Notes: generated from the sequence alone by a model not told the origin. A stretch of DNA of 64,000 bases from Allorhodopirellula solitaria (GCF_007859855.1 NZ_SJPK01000009.1:62001-126000), one strand, 5' to 3'. Shown: positions 20,312 through 28,753, counted from the first letter of the stretch. A program made the numbers and translations.

Positions 20312-20813
20312 CTATTCCTCGAAGATGGAGGGGAACTGGAGCCCGGCCATCCGGAGATAGACCGAAAGTATACCACGATGATGAGCCGAATGACTAAAGA
20401 CCCGTTCGCGAAGACAATCGCCTTTCTTCAAGGTGAATAGAGTCTGCCCTCCCATCAATAGCGACCACGGCTCATCCATCACAGAATCTTGGACGCCTCG
20501 CAGAGCCTCCATTGCCTCCTTGCCGTGGTCATCGAATACCTCCAACAACTGACTCGTTTGCGAAATATCAGGCGCAGCGTACGGCTCCTCCCCTACCGGC
20601 GATATGTCCCATTCGCTCTGCCCGAGAATGCCGGGTACCCAGCCAATGATCTCCACCAGATGATTTGCGTTCCAAGAAATCGAATGAAGGTCGCCTGGGG
20701 GCTGCCATTTCCATCTTTTCATCGGGAATTCTCTCCAGCAGCCTACGCGTCATCACCATTTCACTTGCAAGTTCAGTAGCCATTAATCGAGAGACTAGCA
20801 TTTCCAAGTCCAT
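20312..20813 (-). pseudogene. DinB-family protein interrupted by a single-base frameshift
   Basis: Two frames together make one DinB-like four-helix protein. The first gives MDLEMLVSRLMATELASEMV to IPDEKME from the ATG at 20813. The second continues with WQPPGDLHSISWNANHLVEI and ends with the typical HSAHHRGILSVYLRMAGL followed by PSIFEE. The switch occurs at a run of three T's (20708-20710; AAA in the coding strand); removing one base restores EKME-WQPP and a protein of about 165 aa. DinB-like proteins are putative metal-dependent thiol-associated enzymes. Either the gene is broken or there is a sequencing error. An ATG at 20722 would still give a 136-residue C-terminal fragment. Confidence 0.75.
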
Positions 20814-20944
20814 CCGAGGGTTCGAATCGGGTTCAAGTGGCAGGGAGTGTGCCCTCCCTCCGGCAGTTGAGCCGGTGTGTTTGATTTTAAGAGGCATCGT
20901 CACCCGCGTCCGACGATTCGATGCAAAGATTCCTCCGAGCAAGA

Positions 20945-21640
20945 TCAGTTCGGTGAGTCACACCCCTCATCATCTTTGGTTTCAAGGACTACAACGCGTT
21001 GAACCAAGTCGGTGTATTGCGACGGTTTTCGAGCATCCGGGTCATCTGGGATCGAATTTAGCAGCATGCGAACTCGCTCGGTTTGGCGTCTCGTGAACAC
21101 TCGCTTTTCGATGAGTGAAAGACATGCCTCTGCCATTTCCATCGATTGTTTCTCCGTCTTGTTGGGCACGTGAAAAAGTGACTCGTATCTCTCACGCTGG
21201 CGAGCAATTCCCTGGAGTGTCTTTCGGCAATCAACGCATCGAACGCAATCTGAATCCAAGCCAAACCCAAGTTGTTCGTACCAGTGCTTTTGTTCTTCGG
21301 CAAAGAAGATGAATGAACGACTGCAATCTCGACAACGTCGTTCCAGGTCAAAGTAGTGGGTCACGGCGACAATTGCTGGCGTCTGCCGTGTGAGATCGGC
21401 AGGAATCGCTGTGTTCGGAATTCTTCGACTCAGCTCGCAGTACGCACTATGGTCAGCATAAGGCCAACGCTTTCCAGTGACCGACTCGTACTGGGCCACG
21501 ATTTCCTTGCGCGTCGTCGCATTCCAGTGAAGATGCACCCCGCGATCCATAGGACTTGGATTCGAGTTGGTGACATTGGGTCTGCTGCCATAGCGGGGAT
21601 GATCAGCGAATTGGCCATACTTGTCGGTCTTGCGCGTCAT
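20945..21640 (-). CDS. Putative zinc-ribbon protein, 231 aa
   Basis: The central part shows a probable zinc-ribbon domain: CRDCSRSFIFFAEEQKHWYE, then LGFGLDSDCVRCVDCR, with two CxxC pairs. The N-terminal third is polar with an HYFDLERRC lead-in to the ribbon; the C-terminal third is probably helical. This domain occurs in small bacterial proteins of unknown function. The protein is likely cytoplasmic. Its neighbours on the same strand are the DinB pseudogene downstream and repeat R1 upstream. Confidence 0.75.
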   Translation of the reverse strand: MTRKTDKYGQFADHPRYGSRPNVTNSNPSPMDRGVHLHWNATTRKEIVAQYESVTGKRWPYADHSAYCELSRRIPNTAIPADLTRQTPAIVAVTHYFDLERRCRDCSRSFIFFAEEQKHWYEQLGFGLDSDCVRCVDCRKTLQGIARQRERYESLFHVPNKTEKQSMEMAEACLSLIEKRVFTRRQTERVRMLLNSIPDDPDARKPSQYTDLVQRVVVLETKDDEGCDSPN

Positions 21641-21683
21641 AGCTCAGTCTACGAACGGTAACCGTCGCCTACGACGGAGGATT

Positions 21684-21866
21684 GGTTTTCCAGTTACGAA
21701 ACCGCGCAAGCCGTCCTTCAGCTTACGAAATGGCTCTGGCTTCCTACCTTCATCGTACTCAATGCCACTAGGGAGATGATCCGCGAGAACTGGGAGACGA
21801 TTGGCCATTTCGAAAAGATGTCCAGCGTTAACACGTTGAATCGCATCGTTCTGGGGGCATCGACGG
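21684..21866. repeat. Long accessory-region repeat, copy R1 (internally deleted)
   Basis: The region joins two parts of the larger repeat seen at R2 and R3. The left part, TTTTCCAGTTACGAAACCGC to AAATGGCTCTGGCTTCCTAC, matches the start of R3. The right part, from ATGATCCGCGAGAACTGGGA to TTGAATCGCATCGTTCTGGG, matches the end of R2. The middle 300 bp with hexamer runs are missing here. It lies between the start of the zinc-ribbon gene and the end of the next gene. Confidence 0.8.
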
Positions 21867-21893
21867 GCAACTGCGTTGCGTCGGAAGGTTTGC

Positions 21894-22571
21894 TTACCCC
21901 GGCGTCACAACGGAGTAGTCAAGCCTGACCGGTGCACATTGTACCAGCAATGGCGCGGGGGCAAGAATCGCCCACATTACGTACATGTGGCAGGTCCAGA
22001 ACGCGGCGACGGCGGGCGATCGAACCAACCGAGCATCAATGTGACGCGGGAACTGACTTTTCTTGAAGTGCCCTGCCGAATCATAGGCAACGCGAAGGTC
22101 GCCCATCGTTACGAATGGGGTCACGATCTCGTCGTAAGGACCCCGTTCGACATTTGCTCGGCGGAAATGTGAAAGGGCAATCGAAGCCAAGCCGAAGGGC
22201 ACAAAAAAGATAAACAGATGAGAACCAACGCCGAATCGGACAGCTATGCCAATACACGCAGCGAGAAGAAACGCTGCGCACCATTGAGTGACCGACCACT
22301 CTCGGCGGTGTTCGTGAGACACGGTCGAGTTTGATTCCAACAGCAGCAGCAGACGTTGTAAGTAATCCCACTGCTGCTTGGACGCGACGATCAAGTGGTC
22401 ATCGCAATCGTCGTAGTGGTACCACATCGCGTTGGCAACGTATTCAATGGCAGAATCCTCCGAATCGCGAAACGGGTCGAGTGCTTCGTCAAAATCGAAC
22501 GCCTTGATTTGCTCACCGAGGTAGCGGCGGATCAGCCCCGCGAGATCGTTACGTGCACTTCGGTCGATCAT
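21894..22571 (-). CDS. Membrane protein of unknown function, 225 aa
   Basis: The first 95 residues are acidic and soluble (DEALDPFRDSEDSAIEYVAN). Two close helices lie at about residues 98-132, and another hydrophobic segment is near the C-terminus (TCHMYVMWAILAPAPLLV). No known family is apparent. Codon use looks coding and the frame is uninterrupted. It lies between repeat R1 and the next membrane-protein gene. Confidence 0.65.
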   Translation of the reverse strand: MIDRSARNDLAGLIRRYLGEQIKAFDFDEALDPFRDSEDSAIEYVANAMWYHYDDCDDHLIVASKQQWDYLQRLLLLLESNSTVSHEHRREWSVTQWCAAFLLAACIGIAVRFGVGSHLFIFFVPFGLASIALSHFRRANVERGPYDEIVTPFVTMGDLRVAYDSAGHFKKSQFPRHIDARLVRSPAVAAFWTCHMYVMWAILAPAPLLVQCAPVRLDYSVVTPG

Positions 22572-22690
22572 AGCAAAAGGTCAGCCTGTTTGATTGAAAT
22601 AGCGATAACGATCGCGATCGCAAACCCGATCGATCAACCGTGTCCCTTCCGATTCGATCACGAGCACGACTGCAGTTCTCCAGTGCTTCC

Positions 22691-23116
22691 TCATACGGGA
22701 ATACCCACACACATTGAGAGCAATGCCGCAAAGAACCCCGTGATCACCATCCAATGACCGACGCGAGTTCGACGCTTCCAGTATACGATCGAAGCAAGCA
22801 TCCACAATAGTCCGCTGACAGTCAGAAGTGCAGAAATCAGTGTCCATTCCAATTTCGCAGTTCCGTGCGTCGCGCTGTGGTGGTCGCTAATCGCTAAGCT
22901 TGAATAGGTGCTAACGCCCGCAATCAGAAGCCCGAGTCCGGCGGCAAGCACAATTGTGGACGTTGAGTAACGAATAATTCGTTTGCTCACGGAATCCGTC
23001 GCCTCGGAAGATTCCACGCCCTTTGTTGGGGCATACGGATTGACAGTTTCAACAATGGTGACGCCTCGAGTGTGCGAGGCAGGCGATTCGGTTAGCGCGA
23101 TGACGGTCACCTTCAC
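22691..23116 (-). CDS. Small membrane protein with N-terminal NPY motif, 141 aa
   Basis: Contains VNPYAPTKG near residue 26, the short N-terminal motif found in many planctomycete membrane proteins, then three hydrophobic helices (about residues 53-75, 90-112 and 121-140) and little else. The initial 20 residues may not be translated, but no better start codon is seen. Function unknown. Upstream lies repeat R2. Confidence 0.65.
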   Translation of the reverse strand: MKVTVIALTESPASHTRGVTIVETVNPYAPTKGVESSEATDSVSKRIIRYSTSTIVLAAGLGLLIAGVSTYSSLAISDHHSATHGTAKLEWTLISALLTVSGLLWMLASIVYWKRRTRVGHWMVITGFFAALLSMCVGIPV

Positions 23117-23152
23117 CGAGAATGGACGATAGAACCTGGATTCGCGAAGCCA

Positions 23153-23643
23153 CGCACGCCGCTCGTAGGTGTACGCAATGGTTCTGGCCTCCTACTTCCT
23201 TGATACTTGTACTCGCACTCGTACTCAGCATCGCGGTACTCGTACTCGACTCCCGTATTGTACTCGGCCGAGAGCTCGCCAACAGCATCCGAGCGTCGGT
23301 CTGGCATGCAGTGCAGATCAGAAAGCAAGGACGCCAAGATGCAAACTCGCCGTGCATTTCCATGTTCCTTCGCGTCTTTGCGTCCTAGCGACTCTGCGTA
23401 TACTTCGGTCACGCATCCCGCAGAGCAACCATTTACGCCCCCGATTCGAGCAGGAGCACGAGTACCGGCTGACGCCTGAGCACGAGCACGAGCACGAGCA
23501 CGACTCAATGGCACAACGCAGATGATTCGCGAGAACTGGGAGACGATTGGCCATTTCGAAAATACGCTCCAGCGATTACACGTTGAATCGCATCGTTTTG
23601 GGAGCATCGAAGCGGCCGTAGGTTGGCCGACGCGATGCGGTTA
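23153..23643. repeat. Long accessory-region repeat, copy R2
   Basis: Fills the 553-bp gap 23117-23669. Roughly 23180-23555 is nearly identical to R3 at 24756-25115. It contains runs of the hexamer GTACTC/GCACTC (23208-23255), a unique 200-bp centre, a GAGCACGAGTACC element and a GAGCAC hexamer run (23478-23503). The outer GTACTC and GAGTAC/GAGCAC runs are near-complementary and could pair. The right end (23524-23610) matches R1. Frames across it encode repeated EYEY-type peptides and are not believable genes. Confidence 0.88.
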
Positions 23644-23669
23644 GCGTTCTGGGCACGGAATTTCTCTAG

Positions 23670-24104
23670 CTAGCTTTCGGTGTCGAATGGGTCTTCATAC
23701 GGATCCCCAATTTCTGCGTTGTCATGCAATGTTGAACTACCGCGGATTGCGTAAATGATGCCAGGGACTCCGAACGCCAGGAGTCCTAACATAGCCTTCA
23801 AAACTGTCGCGGGCCCACGCACCCATCTACCTTGGGCGATAGCGTAGATCAGGTATGCGACATAAGCGAGAAAGACCATTGCGCCAACCGCTCGCCAGCA
23901 CCACCAGAATCGTTTCGAGTCATACAGTCCTAGCAGCACGAACATAGCAAAGACCTGACACCCAACTACCACCATCCAACCGCTTGGCTCAGACGATTGC
24001 ATCAGGAATGGAAACAGCACCATGAATGCGATCAAGAACGGAGCGGTGCACCAGAAGACGAAGCGACTGGATTGTGACAGTGTTTCCATTTTTGACGATG
24101 TCAT
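23670..24104 (-). CDS. Membrane protein of unknown function, 144 aa
   Basis: Four predicted membrane helices: about residues 14-34, 42-60, 70-90 and 102-120. The acidic C-terminus ends DPYEDPFDTES. No family is recognised. It lies between repeat R2 and the phosphatase gene and shares their orientation. Confidence 0.65.
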   Translation of the reverse strand: MTSSKMETLSQSSRFVFWCTAPFLIAFMVLFPFLMQSSEPSGWMVVVGCQVFAMFVLLGLYDSKRFWWCWRAVGAMVFLAYVAYLIYAIAQGRWVRGPATVLKAMLGLLAFGVPGIIYAIRGSSTLHDNAEIGDPYEDPFDTES

Positions 24105-24192
24105 ACCTCAGAATCAGTGGGCTCGTTGGTGGCAAAACATTGATTGCGATGCCTGGATGGGCGCCGCAGCCGTGCTCCGTTGGATGGATTGG

Positions 24193-24645
24193 TCACCCGC
24201 CGCTCTGGCTTTCAGTAGGGTTAAACAATGTAGCGTTAATGGATGCGACAGCGGAAAGGAATGTCGGAGAGACGTCATGCGGTGCGTCCAGGACGATAGC
24301 AGCAAGTGAATCGGCGAGGGGAACTCCGGTGACCAGCGAAATTGCCGCAGATGCGATCACGGGTGATCGGCTCATACCAGCAGAACATGCAACAAGGGTT
24401 CGTGCATCGCTAAGGATCAGTGATCGAACGCAGGCAATGGAAACACCGATAAGCTGCGGGCAGTTCGATCCGTCGTCGTGTAGCGGAAAGCGGCAATAGA
24501 TGTGACCGCGTCCGAGTTGTGCAGGCTTTTCGTTCGCAGCAAGATCGACAACCGCCGCAATATCGTGATCATATAGTTGTCGCAGATCGCGAGCATTGAT
24601 CGCGTCTCCGATGAACAGCAGGTTGTGGTACGTGGATCGGATCAA
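24193..24645 (-). CDS. Dual-specificity/tyrosine phosphatase-like protein, 150 aa
   Basis: Small cysteine-based phosphatase. The catalytic loop is ACSAGMSRSP, with nucleophile Cys87 and Arg93 (CX5R), and the preceding FPLHDDGSN (Asp57/58) supplies a likely general acid. The N-terminus LLFIGDAINARD is typical for DSP proteins that begin with an 'I-G' strand. It is complete for a minimal DSP domain and probably cytoplasmic. In a planctomycete with many Hanks kinases such an enzyme may reverse phosphorylation, but no partner is adjacent. Confidence 0.83.
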   Translation of the reverse strand: MIRSTYHNLLFIGDAINARDLRQLYDHDIAAVVDLAANEKPAQLGRGHIYCRFPLHDDGSNCPQLIGVSIACVRSLILSDARTLVACSAGMSRSPVIASAAISLVTGVPLADSLAAIVLDAPHDVSPTFLSAVASINATLFNPTESQSGG

Positions 24646-24710
24646 TGTTGCGTCACGGCGGCAAAGACTTCAGTTGGCGAACGGGATCCGTCATCTGGGA
24701 CGGACGAGTG

Positions 24711-25115
24711 ATTTTCCATTTCCAAAACCAAGCAAGGCGTCCCTCAGGTCACGAAATGGTTCTGGCTTCCTACTTCCTTGATACTCGCACTCGCACTCGC
24801 ACTCAGCATCGCGGTACTCGTACTCGACTCCCGTATTGTACTCGGCCGAGAGCTCGCCAACAGCATCCGAGCGTCGGTCTGGCATGCAGTGCAGATCAGA
24901 ATGCCAAGGACGCCAAGATGCAAACTCGCCGTGCATTTCCATGTTCCTTCGCGTCTTTGCGTCCTAGCGACTCTGCGTATACTTCGGTCACGCATCCCGC
25001 CGAGCAACCATTGACGCCCCCGATTCGAGCAGGAGCACGAGTACCGGCTGACGCCTGAGCACGAGCACGACTCAGTGGCACAACGCAGATGATTCGCGAG
25101 AACTGGGAGACGATT
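24711..25115. repeat. Long accessory-region repeat, copy R3
   Basis: Near-identical to R2 for about 350 bp, differing mainly in the number of hexamers (ACTCGC x3 at the left, two GAGCAC units at the right against four in R2) and a few indels. Its left end TTTTCCATTTCCAAAACCAA matches R1. The remaining 140 bp to the next gene (25116-25257) show nothing recognisable. Direct-repeat orientation relative to R2, start to start about 1.58 kb. Confidence 0.88.
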
Positions 25116-25257
25116 GACAACGGGTAAACAATAACGAGAACTGCGTGGATCGTTCGCCGGGCGGTTGAATTCACCGAAAACGCGCGGAAGACGTTGTGAT
25201 GGTTAAGCAACCTGGCTCACGTTCTCCGGTGCGTTCCCTAGCTCTTCAGCGACTGGT

Positions 25258-25740
25258 TCAAGTTGTGCGTACCGCTCGCATTCGGCGTGCACGAAGATCC
25301 AATCCGAATGCAAAGAAACTAGGCAACATCAGCAGTGTTATCATTGCAGCGATTGGTGCTTCAGCCCAGTCAACCTCGGCGAAGAATTGCCGTTCGACGA
25401 ACCAAATCGATAACACACCGAGCACATGCAGCGGGACGTACCCGATCCAAGTGATGTACGGCACCAATCCAAGGCAAAGTCCAAACAGCGACATGTAGAA
25501 TCCAACGCCAACAACAACGATTGAAAACTGGCCGTAGTTCGGTGGGGATTTCAACGGAGGCGTCAGCAGAGTTTCGATCACCACGATAATCGCAATGTAA
25601 CCAAACGTACCGAGTAAGCCACCTCCGATGAAACCTGTGACTGCGAACTTGCCGGCTAGCTCACCACGTGAAAGTCGTACTTGCTGTTGGCGAACCGGCT
25701 TGTCATTCCCCGTCGGTACGGTGTACGGGTTGCCCTTCAC
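25258..25740 (-). CDS. Membrane protein with N-terminal NPY motif, 160 aa
   Basis: Starts MKGNPYTVPTG, the planctomycete NPY-type motif, then four hydrophobic helices (about residues 32-58, 72-95, 98-113 and 125-146) and a basic C-terminus. No family is recognised. It is the last of the small membrane proteins of this minus-strand block. Confidence 0.68.
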   Translation of the reverse strand: MKGNPYTVPTGNDKPVRQQQVRLSRGELAGKFAVTGFIGGGLLGTFGYIAIIVVIETLLTPPLKSPPNYGQFSIVVVGVGFYMSLFGLCLGLVPYITWIGYVPLHVLGVLSIWFVERQFFAEVDWAEAPIAAMITLLMLPSFFAFGLDLRARRMRAVRTT

Positions 25741-25947
25741 GGATGCTCCTGGTTGGACGAACGAAGAGAAGGGGGCTCATCCGACGGAATTACGGAGGAT
25801 GGGAGGAAGGCTTGCAAGCCGACCATTGCATACCGCTTCCGTACTCCTGTACTCTTCATAGTTCTCCGCACTTGCGATGACGTTTGCCATCAGGACGCTT
25901 GGGAGTGTGACGCGGGAAGACGATCGAGTCACGGTTAGGCGATCGCT

Positions 25948-25983
25948 GGGTGATCGGCCGGTGGGAACCGGCCCTACTTGGTG
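25948..25983. repeat. 36-bp direct repeat with strong hairpin, copy 1
   Basis: GGGTGATCGGCCGGTGGGAA continuing ACCGGCCCTACTTGGTG is identical to 27076-27111. It contains a perfect 7-bp stem with a 4-base loop (GGCCGGT-GGGA-ACCGGCC). It lies just past the stop of the WGR gene, so it could act as a terminator-like hairpin, though without a T-run. Confidence 0.9.
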
Positions 25984-25984
25984 G

Positions 25985-26689
25985 TTATGTCTTTTCTGAG
26001 TTTGGCCAACCTGCTTGATTACGAAACGATTCGTAACTCAACTCAGGCACATGATCGAAATCTTGACCGGTCTTCCGCTCGAATGCCGTGGAGGCAACCG
26101 TCAAAAGAGATTCAAATTCTATATCCTTCGGCATTTCAGTCGGGTCGGCTAGGACGGATTCATACAGCGACGGACCGTTTGCCACGACCACGCACCGCAC
26201 GTAGAGAAACCAATCGGGCGAGAAGTATCTATCGAACTGGTACGCCTCCTCGCCAATCTCGCGGGCATGCGCCTCGGTGTCCAGTGCATGCAGTTTCTCG
26301 GTCAAGATGTCTTCAAATCGCTTGATGTCGTCGACGCTCATTTCGGCGAGTGCCTCAACAGCAGGTTCGATAACGGCGTCGTCTTCACCCGTTTTCTTCC
26401 AATTGAATAGGCTAATGATACGCCAAAAAACCTCATCCGACATCGCCATCGATGTCCAATCGGGTTTCGCGTATTCGGGAGCAATGCCCTGGACGTAACC
26501 CTTTTTGACCTTGGCGGCGATCTGTTTCTCAATGCCGAGCCTGGCGTCTTCCGCGGTGGCGAATTGCTTACGAGTTTGGCGTGGCGTGGCACCAACGCGC
26601 CCGTGCGTCGTGATCGATTCGTTACCAACCAACTCAATCGTCCAAAACTTGTTGGAACGATCGTCCTGGAAGTAGAACTGGCGTTTCAT
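25985..26689 (-). CDS. WGR domain and DUF4240 protein, 234 aa
   Basis: The N-terminal WGR domain (residues 1-65: FYFQDDRSNKFWTIELVGN, THGRVG) is a small domain known from PARPs and from bacterial proteins that bind nucleic acids or regulate. The rest is DUF4240 (MSDEVFWRIISLFNW, then EEAYQFDRYFSPDWFLYVRC). This combination is known in bacteria without assigned function. It is cytoplasmic. The gene is bordered by the 36-bp direct repeats at 25948 and 27076. Confidence 0.88.
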   Translation of the reverse strand: MKRQFYFQDDRSNKFWTIELVGNESITTHGRVGATPRQTRKQFATAEDARLGIEKQIAAKVKKGYVQGIAPEYAKPDWTSMAMSDEVFWRIISLFNWKKTGEDDAVIEPAVEALAEMSVDDIKRFEDILTEKLHALDTEAHAREIGEEAYQFDRYFSPDWFLYVRCVVVANGPSLYESVLADPTEMPKDIEFESLLTVASTAFERKTGQDFDHVPELSYESFRNQAGWPNSEKT

Positions 26690-27233
26690 TGGGACGCATC
26701 CCCTGAGGCATTACGGTTGCAACCATGCGGTCGCGACGAGATGGTTTCCATTTCCGAAACACACGGCACGCAGATCCCGTTCATGTCATGGGTGGGACCT
26801 TCGGTTCCCTCGGTGACACGAGATGTGTTATCGCCGGTTCGAGGGAGGGTGATTGCCGTTTGTCGGCTGTTGAGTATGGGGGGCTGGATTTGGGGGGTCA
26901 AGCAAATTTTTCGTGCAAGTTTCGCTGCGTGAGAATGGATCGAGTTGGCAGACAGGTGAAGAATCGGCGTCGGCATCGATTCCGCGATGCGTTACCTGGG
27001 AAGCGGGATGATTGAAATGCCAGGGGGCGTAAGCGAAACGCGGCACGATTATCCAGACAGCAGACCGCGCTCGCAGGGTGATCGGCCGGTGGGAACCGGC
27101 CCTACTTGGTGAGATGGCGTGCGTGGGAAACGGGATCTGCTAGAATGTCGCTCGAACTAGCCATCCTGGCTCTCGCTGGGTTCGCACCCGGCGAGTCGGT
27201 CATGGCTCCTGTGTCGATTTTTCGAGTCTCACC
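26690..27233. other. Non-coding stretch holding the second 36-bp repeat
   Basis: No convincing gene. Around 26742-26790 the sequence (GGTTTCCATTTCCGAAACAC) weakly resembles the left end of R1/R3. The second 36-bp repeat sits at 27076-27111. The last 120 bp before 27234 probably hold the promoter of the sigma-scpB operon, but I cannot point to a clear box. Confidence 0.4.
27076..27111. repeat. 36-bp direct repeat with strong hairpin, copy 2
   Basis: Identical base for base to 25948-25983, in the same orientation, start to start 1128 bp. Same 7-bp GGCCGGT/ACCGGCC hairpin. The identity across 36 bp suggests recent duplication or a mobile origin. Confidence 0.9.
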
Positions 27234-27839
27234 ATGTCCACTGACGCCGCTTCCGATCCACCGCCCTCTCGATCCGATCCCGACTGGATCGCTCGGTATG
27301 AGCCTTACCTGCGGATGCTGGCGCGGACTCACATGCGCGCTGCCTACCGGGCCAAGATTGGCGATTCGGACATTGTCCAACAAACGATGCTCAATGCGGT
27401 CGGCGCGATCGACCAGTTTCGGGGCGAAACGGAGGCGGAGCTGAGAGCGTGGCTGCGCAAGATTCTCGTCCGCCAGATCTGCCACCTCGATCGCGATTTA
27501 CACCGCGATAAACGCGACGTGCGACGCGAGCGTTCCATGGAACAAAAACTGGCCCAGTCCTCGATGCGGCTTGAAGGGTTGCTCGCGGCCGACCAAGCCA
27601 CGCCGAGCCAGGTGGCGGTGGTGGGCGAGAACGTTACCGCGTTGGCGGCAGCGGTCGAGCGACTGCCCGACGGCCAACGGCAAGCGATTGAGCTGCATTA
27701 TCTCGAAGGTCTGAAACTCGCCGAGGTCGCCGAGGTGCTCGACAAAACGACCGGCGCCGTCGCCGGGTTGCTGCACCGGGGCATGAAACAGTTGCGTTCC
27801 GAATGGACGGCGTCCCAGTACGGGGGCGGCTCCCGATGA
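27234..27839 (+). CDS. ECF-type RNA polymerase sigma factor, 201 aa
   Basis: Two-region sigma factor. Region 2: YEPYLRMLARTHMRAAYRAK, DSDIVQQTMLNAVGAIDQF, AWLRKILVRQICHLDRD. Region 4: AVERLPDGQRQAIELHYLEG and AEVAEVLDKTTGAVAGLLHR. It resembles the planctomycete ECF group seen at 10.4-11.1 kb, but no kinase or anti-sigma gene follows. Its stop overlaps the scpB start by 4 bp (ATGA), so both are translated from one message. Confidence 0.92.
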   Translation: MSTDAASDPPPSRSDPDWIARYEPYLRMLARTHMRAAYRAKIGDSDIVQQTMLNAVGAIDQFRGETEAELRAWLRKILVRQICHLDRDLHRDKRDVRRERSMEQKLAQSSMRLEGLLAADQATPSQVAVVGENVTALAAAVERLPDGQRQAIELHYLEGLKLAEVAEVLDKTTGAVAGLLHRGMKQLRSEWTASQYGGGSR

Positions 27840-28753
27840 ACGATTCCGGCAACCGGGTTGATACGCCCGAGGACGACGACGATCTCGTCGACGACAATCA
27901 GGAGCTCGATGCCGATTTCGACGACGACGAGGATGCATTCTCACTCGAGGAACTCGGTGCGGCCTACCAACACCTCGTCGCCGACGGGGGCTCGGACGAC
28001 AACGGCACGTCGATGGAAATCGGCGAGGTGCTACAGCGAGAACACTTGGTTGCCGCCCAAGCCAGTGGTCTGCAGAATGCGGACGGCGATAGCGAGAGCG
28101 ATCCGGATGATCCAGACGAAGCGTGGCAGTCGGCGGATGAGCAATCGACCGCTGAGATCGCTGCCTCTCCCGAGGCGATCATCGAAGCCGCCCTGTTCGT
28201 CGGGAACCCCAACGGCAATGGGATCACCGCCGCCCGTTTGGCCTCGATCATGCGGGACATGACACCCGAGGAGGTCATCGAAACCATTGACAGCCTACAG
28301 ACGTCCTATCGCGAGCACCGGCAGGGCATTCGAATCGCCGAGGATGAAACGGGATACCGGCTCATTGTCGCACCCGAAGCGGAATCGATGCGTCACGTTT
28401 TCACGGGCAAGGTCCGTGAAACCAAACTCGCCCAGGCCGCCATTGAGGTACTCGCGATGGTGGCTTACCAACCCGGTATCACCGCTGCGGAATGCACAGA
28501 CAAACGAGGCCGTGATAGCGGTCCGCTGCTCAATCAAATGGTTCGCCGCCGTTTGATCGAGGTGCGGCGTGAACCCGCAGCGCTACCCGACGCTGGCTCG
28601 GAGACCGCCACCGACTCCCCACCGGCGAAGGCTAAGAAAAAAGCCTCGCCGAAACTGGTTTCCAAGTTCTATCCAGCTGAACGGTTGCTGGTGCTACTCG
28701 GACTGGACTCGCTCGACGACCTCCCTCAAGTCGAGGAAGTGCACTTGCAGTGA
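27836..28753 (+). CDS. scpB: Segregation and condensation protein B (ScpB) with acidic N-terminal extension
   Basis: ScpB is the paired winged-helix subunit of the SMC-ScpA-ScpB condensin. Residues 112-305 are the ScpB core: PEAIIEAALFVGNPNG at the start, then KLAQAAIEVLAMVAYQPGIT, TAAECTDKRGRDSGPLLNQM and, at the end, FYPAERLLVLLGLDSLDDLP. The first 110 residues are an acidic extension (DDDDLVDDNQELDADFDDDE) absent from ordinary ScpB, which starts near the core. The start at 27836 is fixed by the ATGA overlap with the sigma gene; an upstream frame start at 27803 would overlap more. scpA is not in the window. Confidence 0.9.
   Translation: MNDSGNRVDTPEDDDDLVDDNQELDADFDDDEDAFSLEELGAAYQHLVADGGSDDNGTSMEIGEVLQREHLVAAQASGLQNADGDSESDPDDPDEAWQSADEQSTAEIAASPEAIIEAALFVGNPNGNGITAARLASIMRDMTPEEVIETIDSLQTSYREHRQGIRIAEDETGYRLIVAPEAESMRHVFTGKVRETKLAQAAIEVLAMVAYQPGITAAECTDKRGRDSGPLLNQMVRRRLIEVRREPAALPDAGSETATDSPPAKAKKKASPKLVSKFYPAERLLVLLGLDSLDDLPQVEEVHLQ

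Noticed and set aside
20816-20850. Possible tRNA because of GGTTCGAATC
   Set aside because: The T-arm-like word is not preceded by a cloverleaf with acceptor and anticodon stems, and it lies just upstream of the DinB start.
23122-23607. Several frames on both strands with EYEYR- or ALALALSIAVLVL-type peptides
   Set aside because: They cross repeat R2 (and R3) and arise from the hexamer runs.
21641-25257. Integron attC sites
   Set aside because: Single matches to half sites (GCTTAAC, GTTGAAT) were found, but no paired ends with the right spacing, and no integrase gene is in the window.
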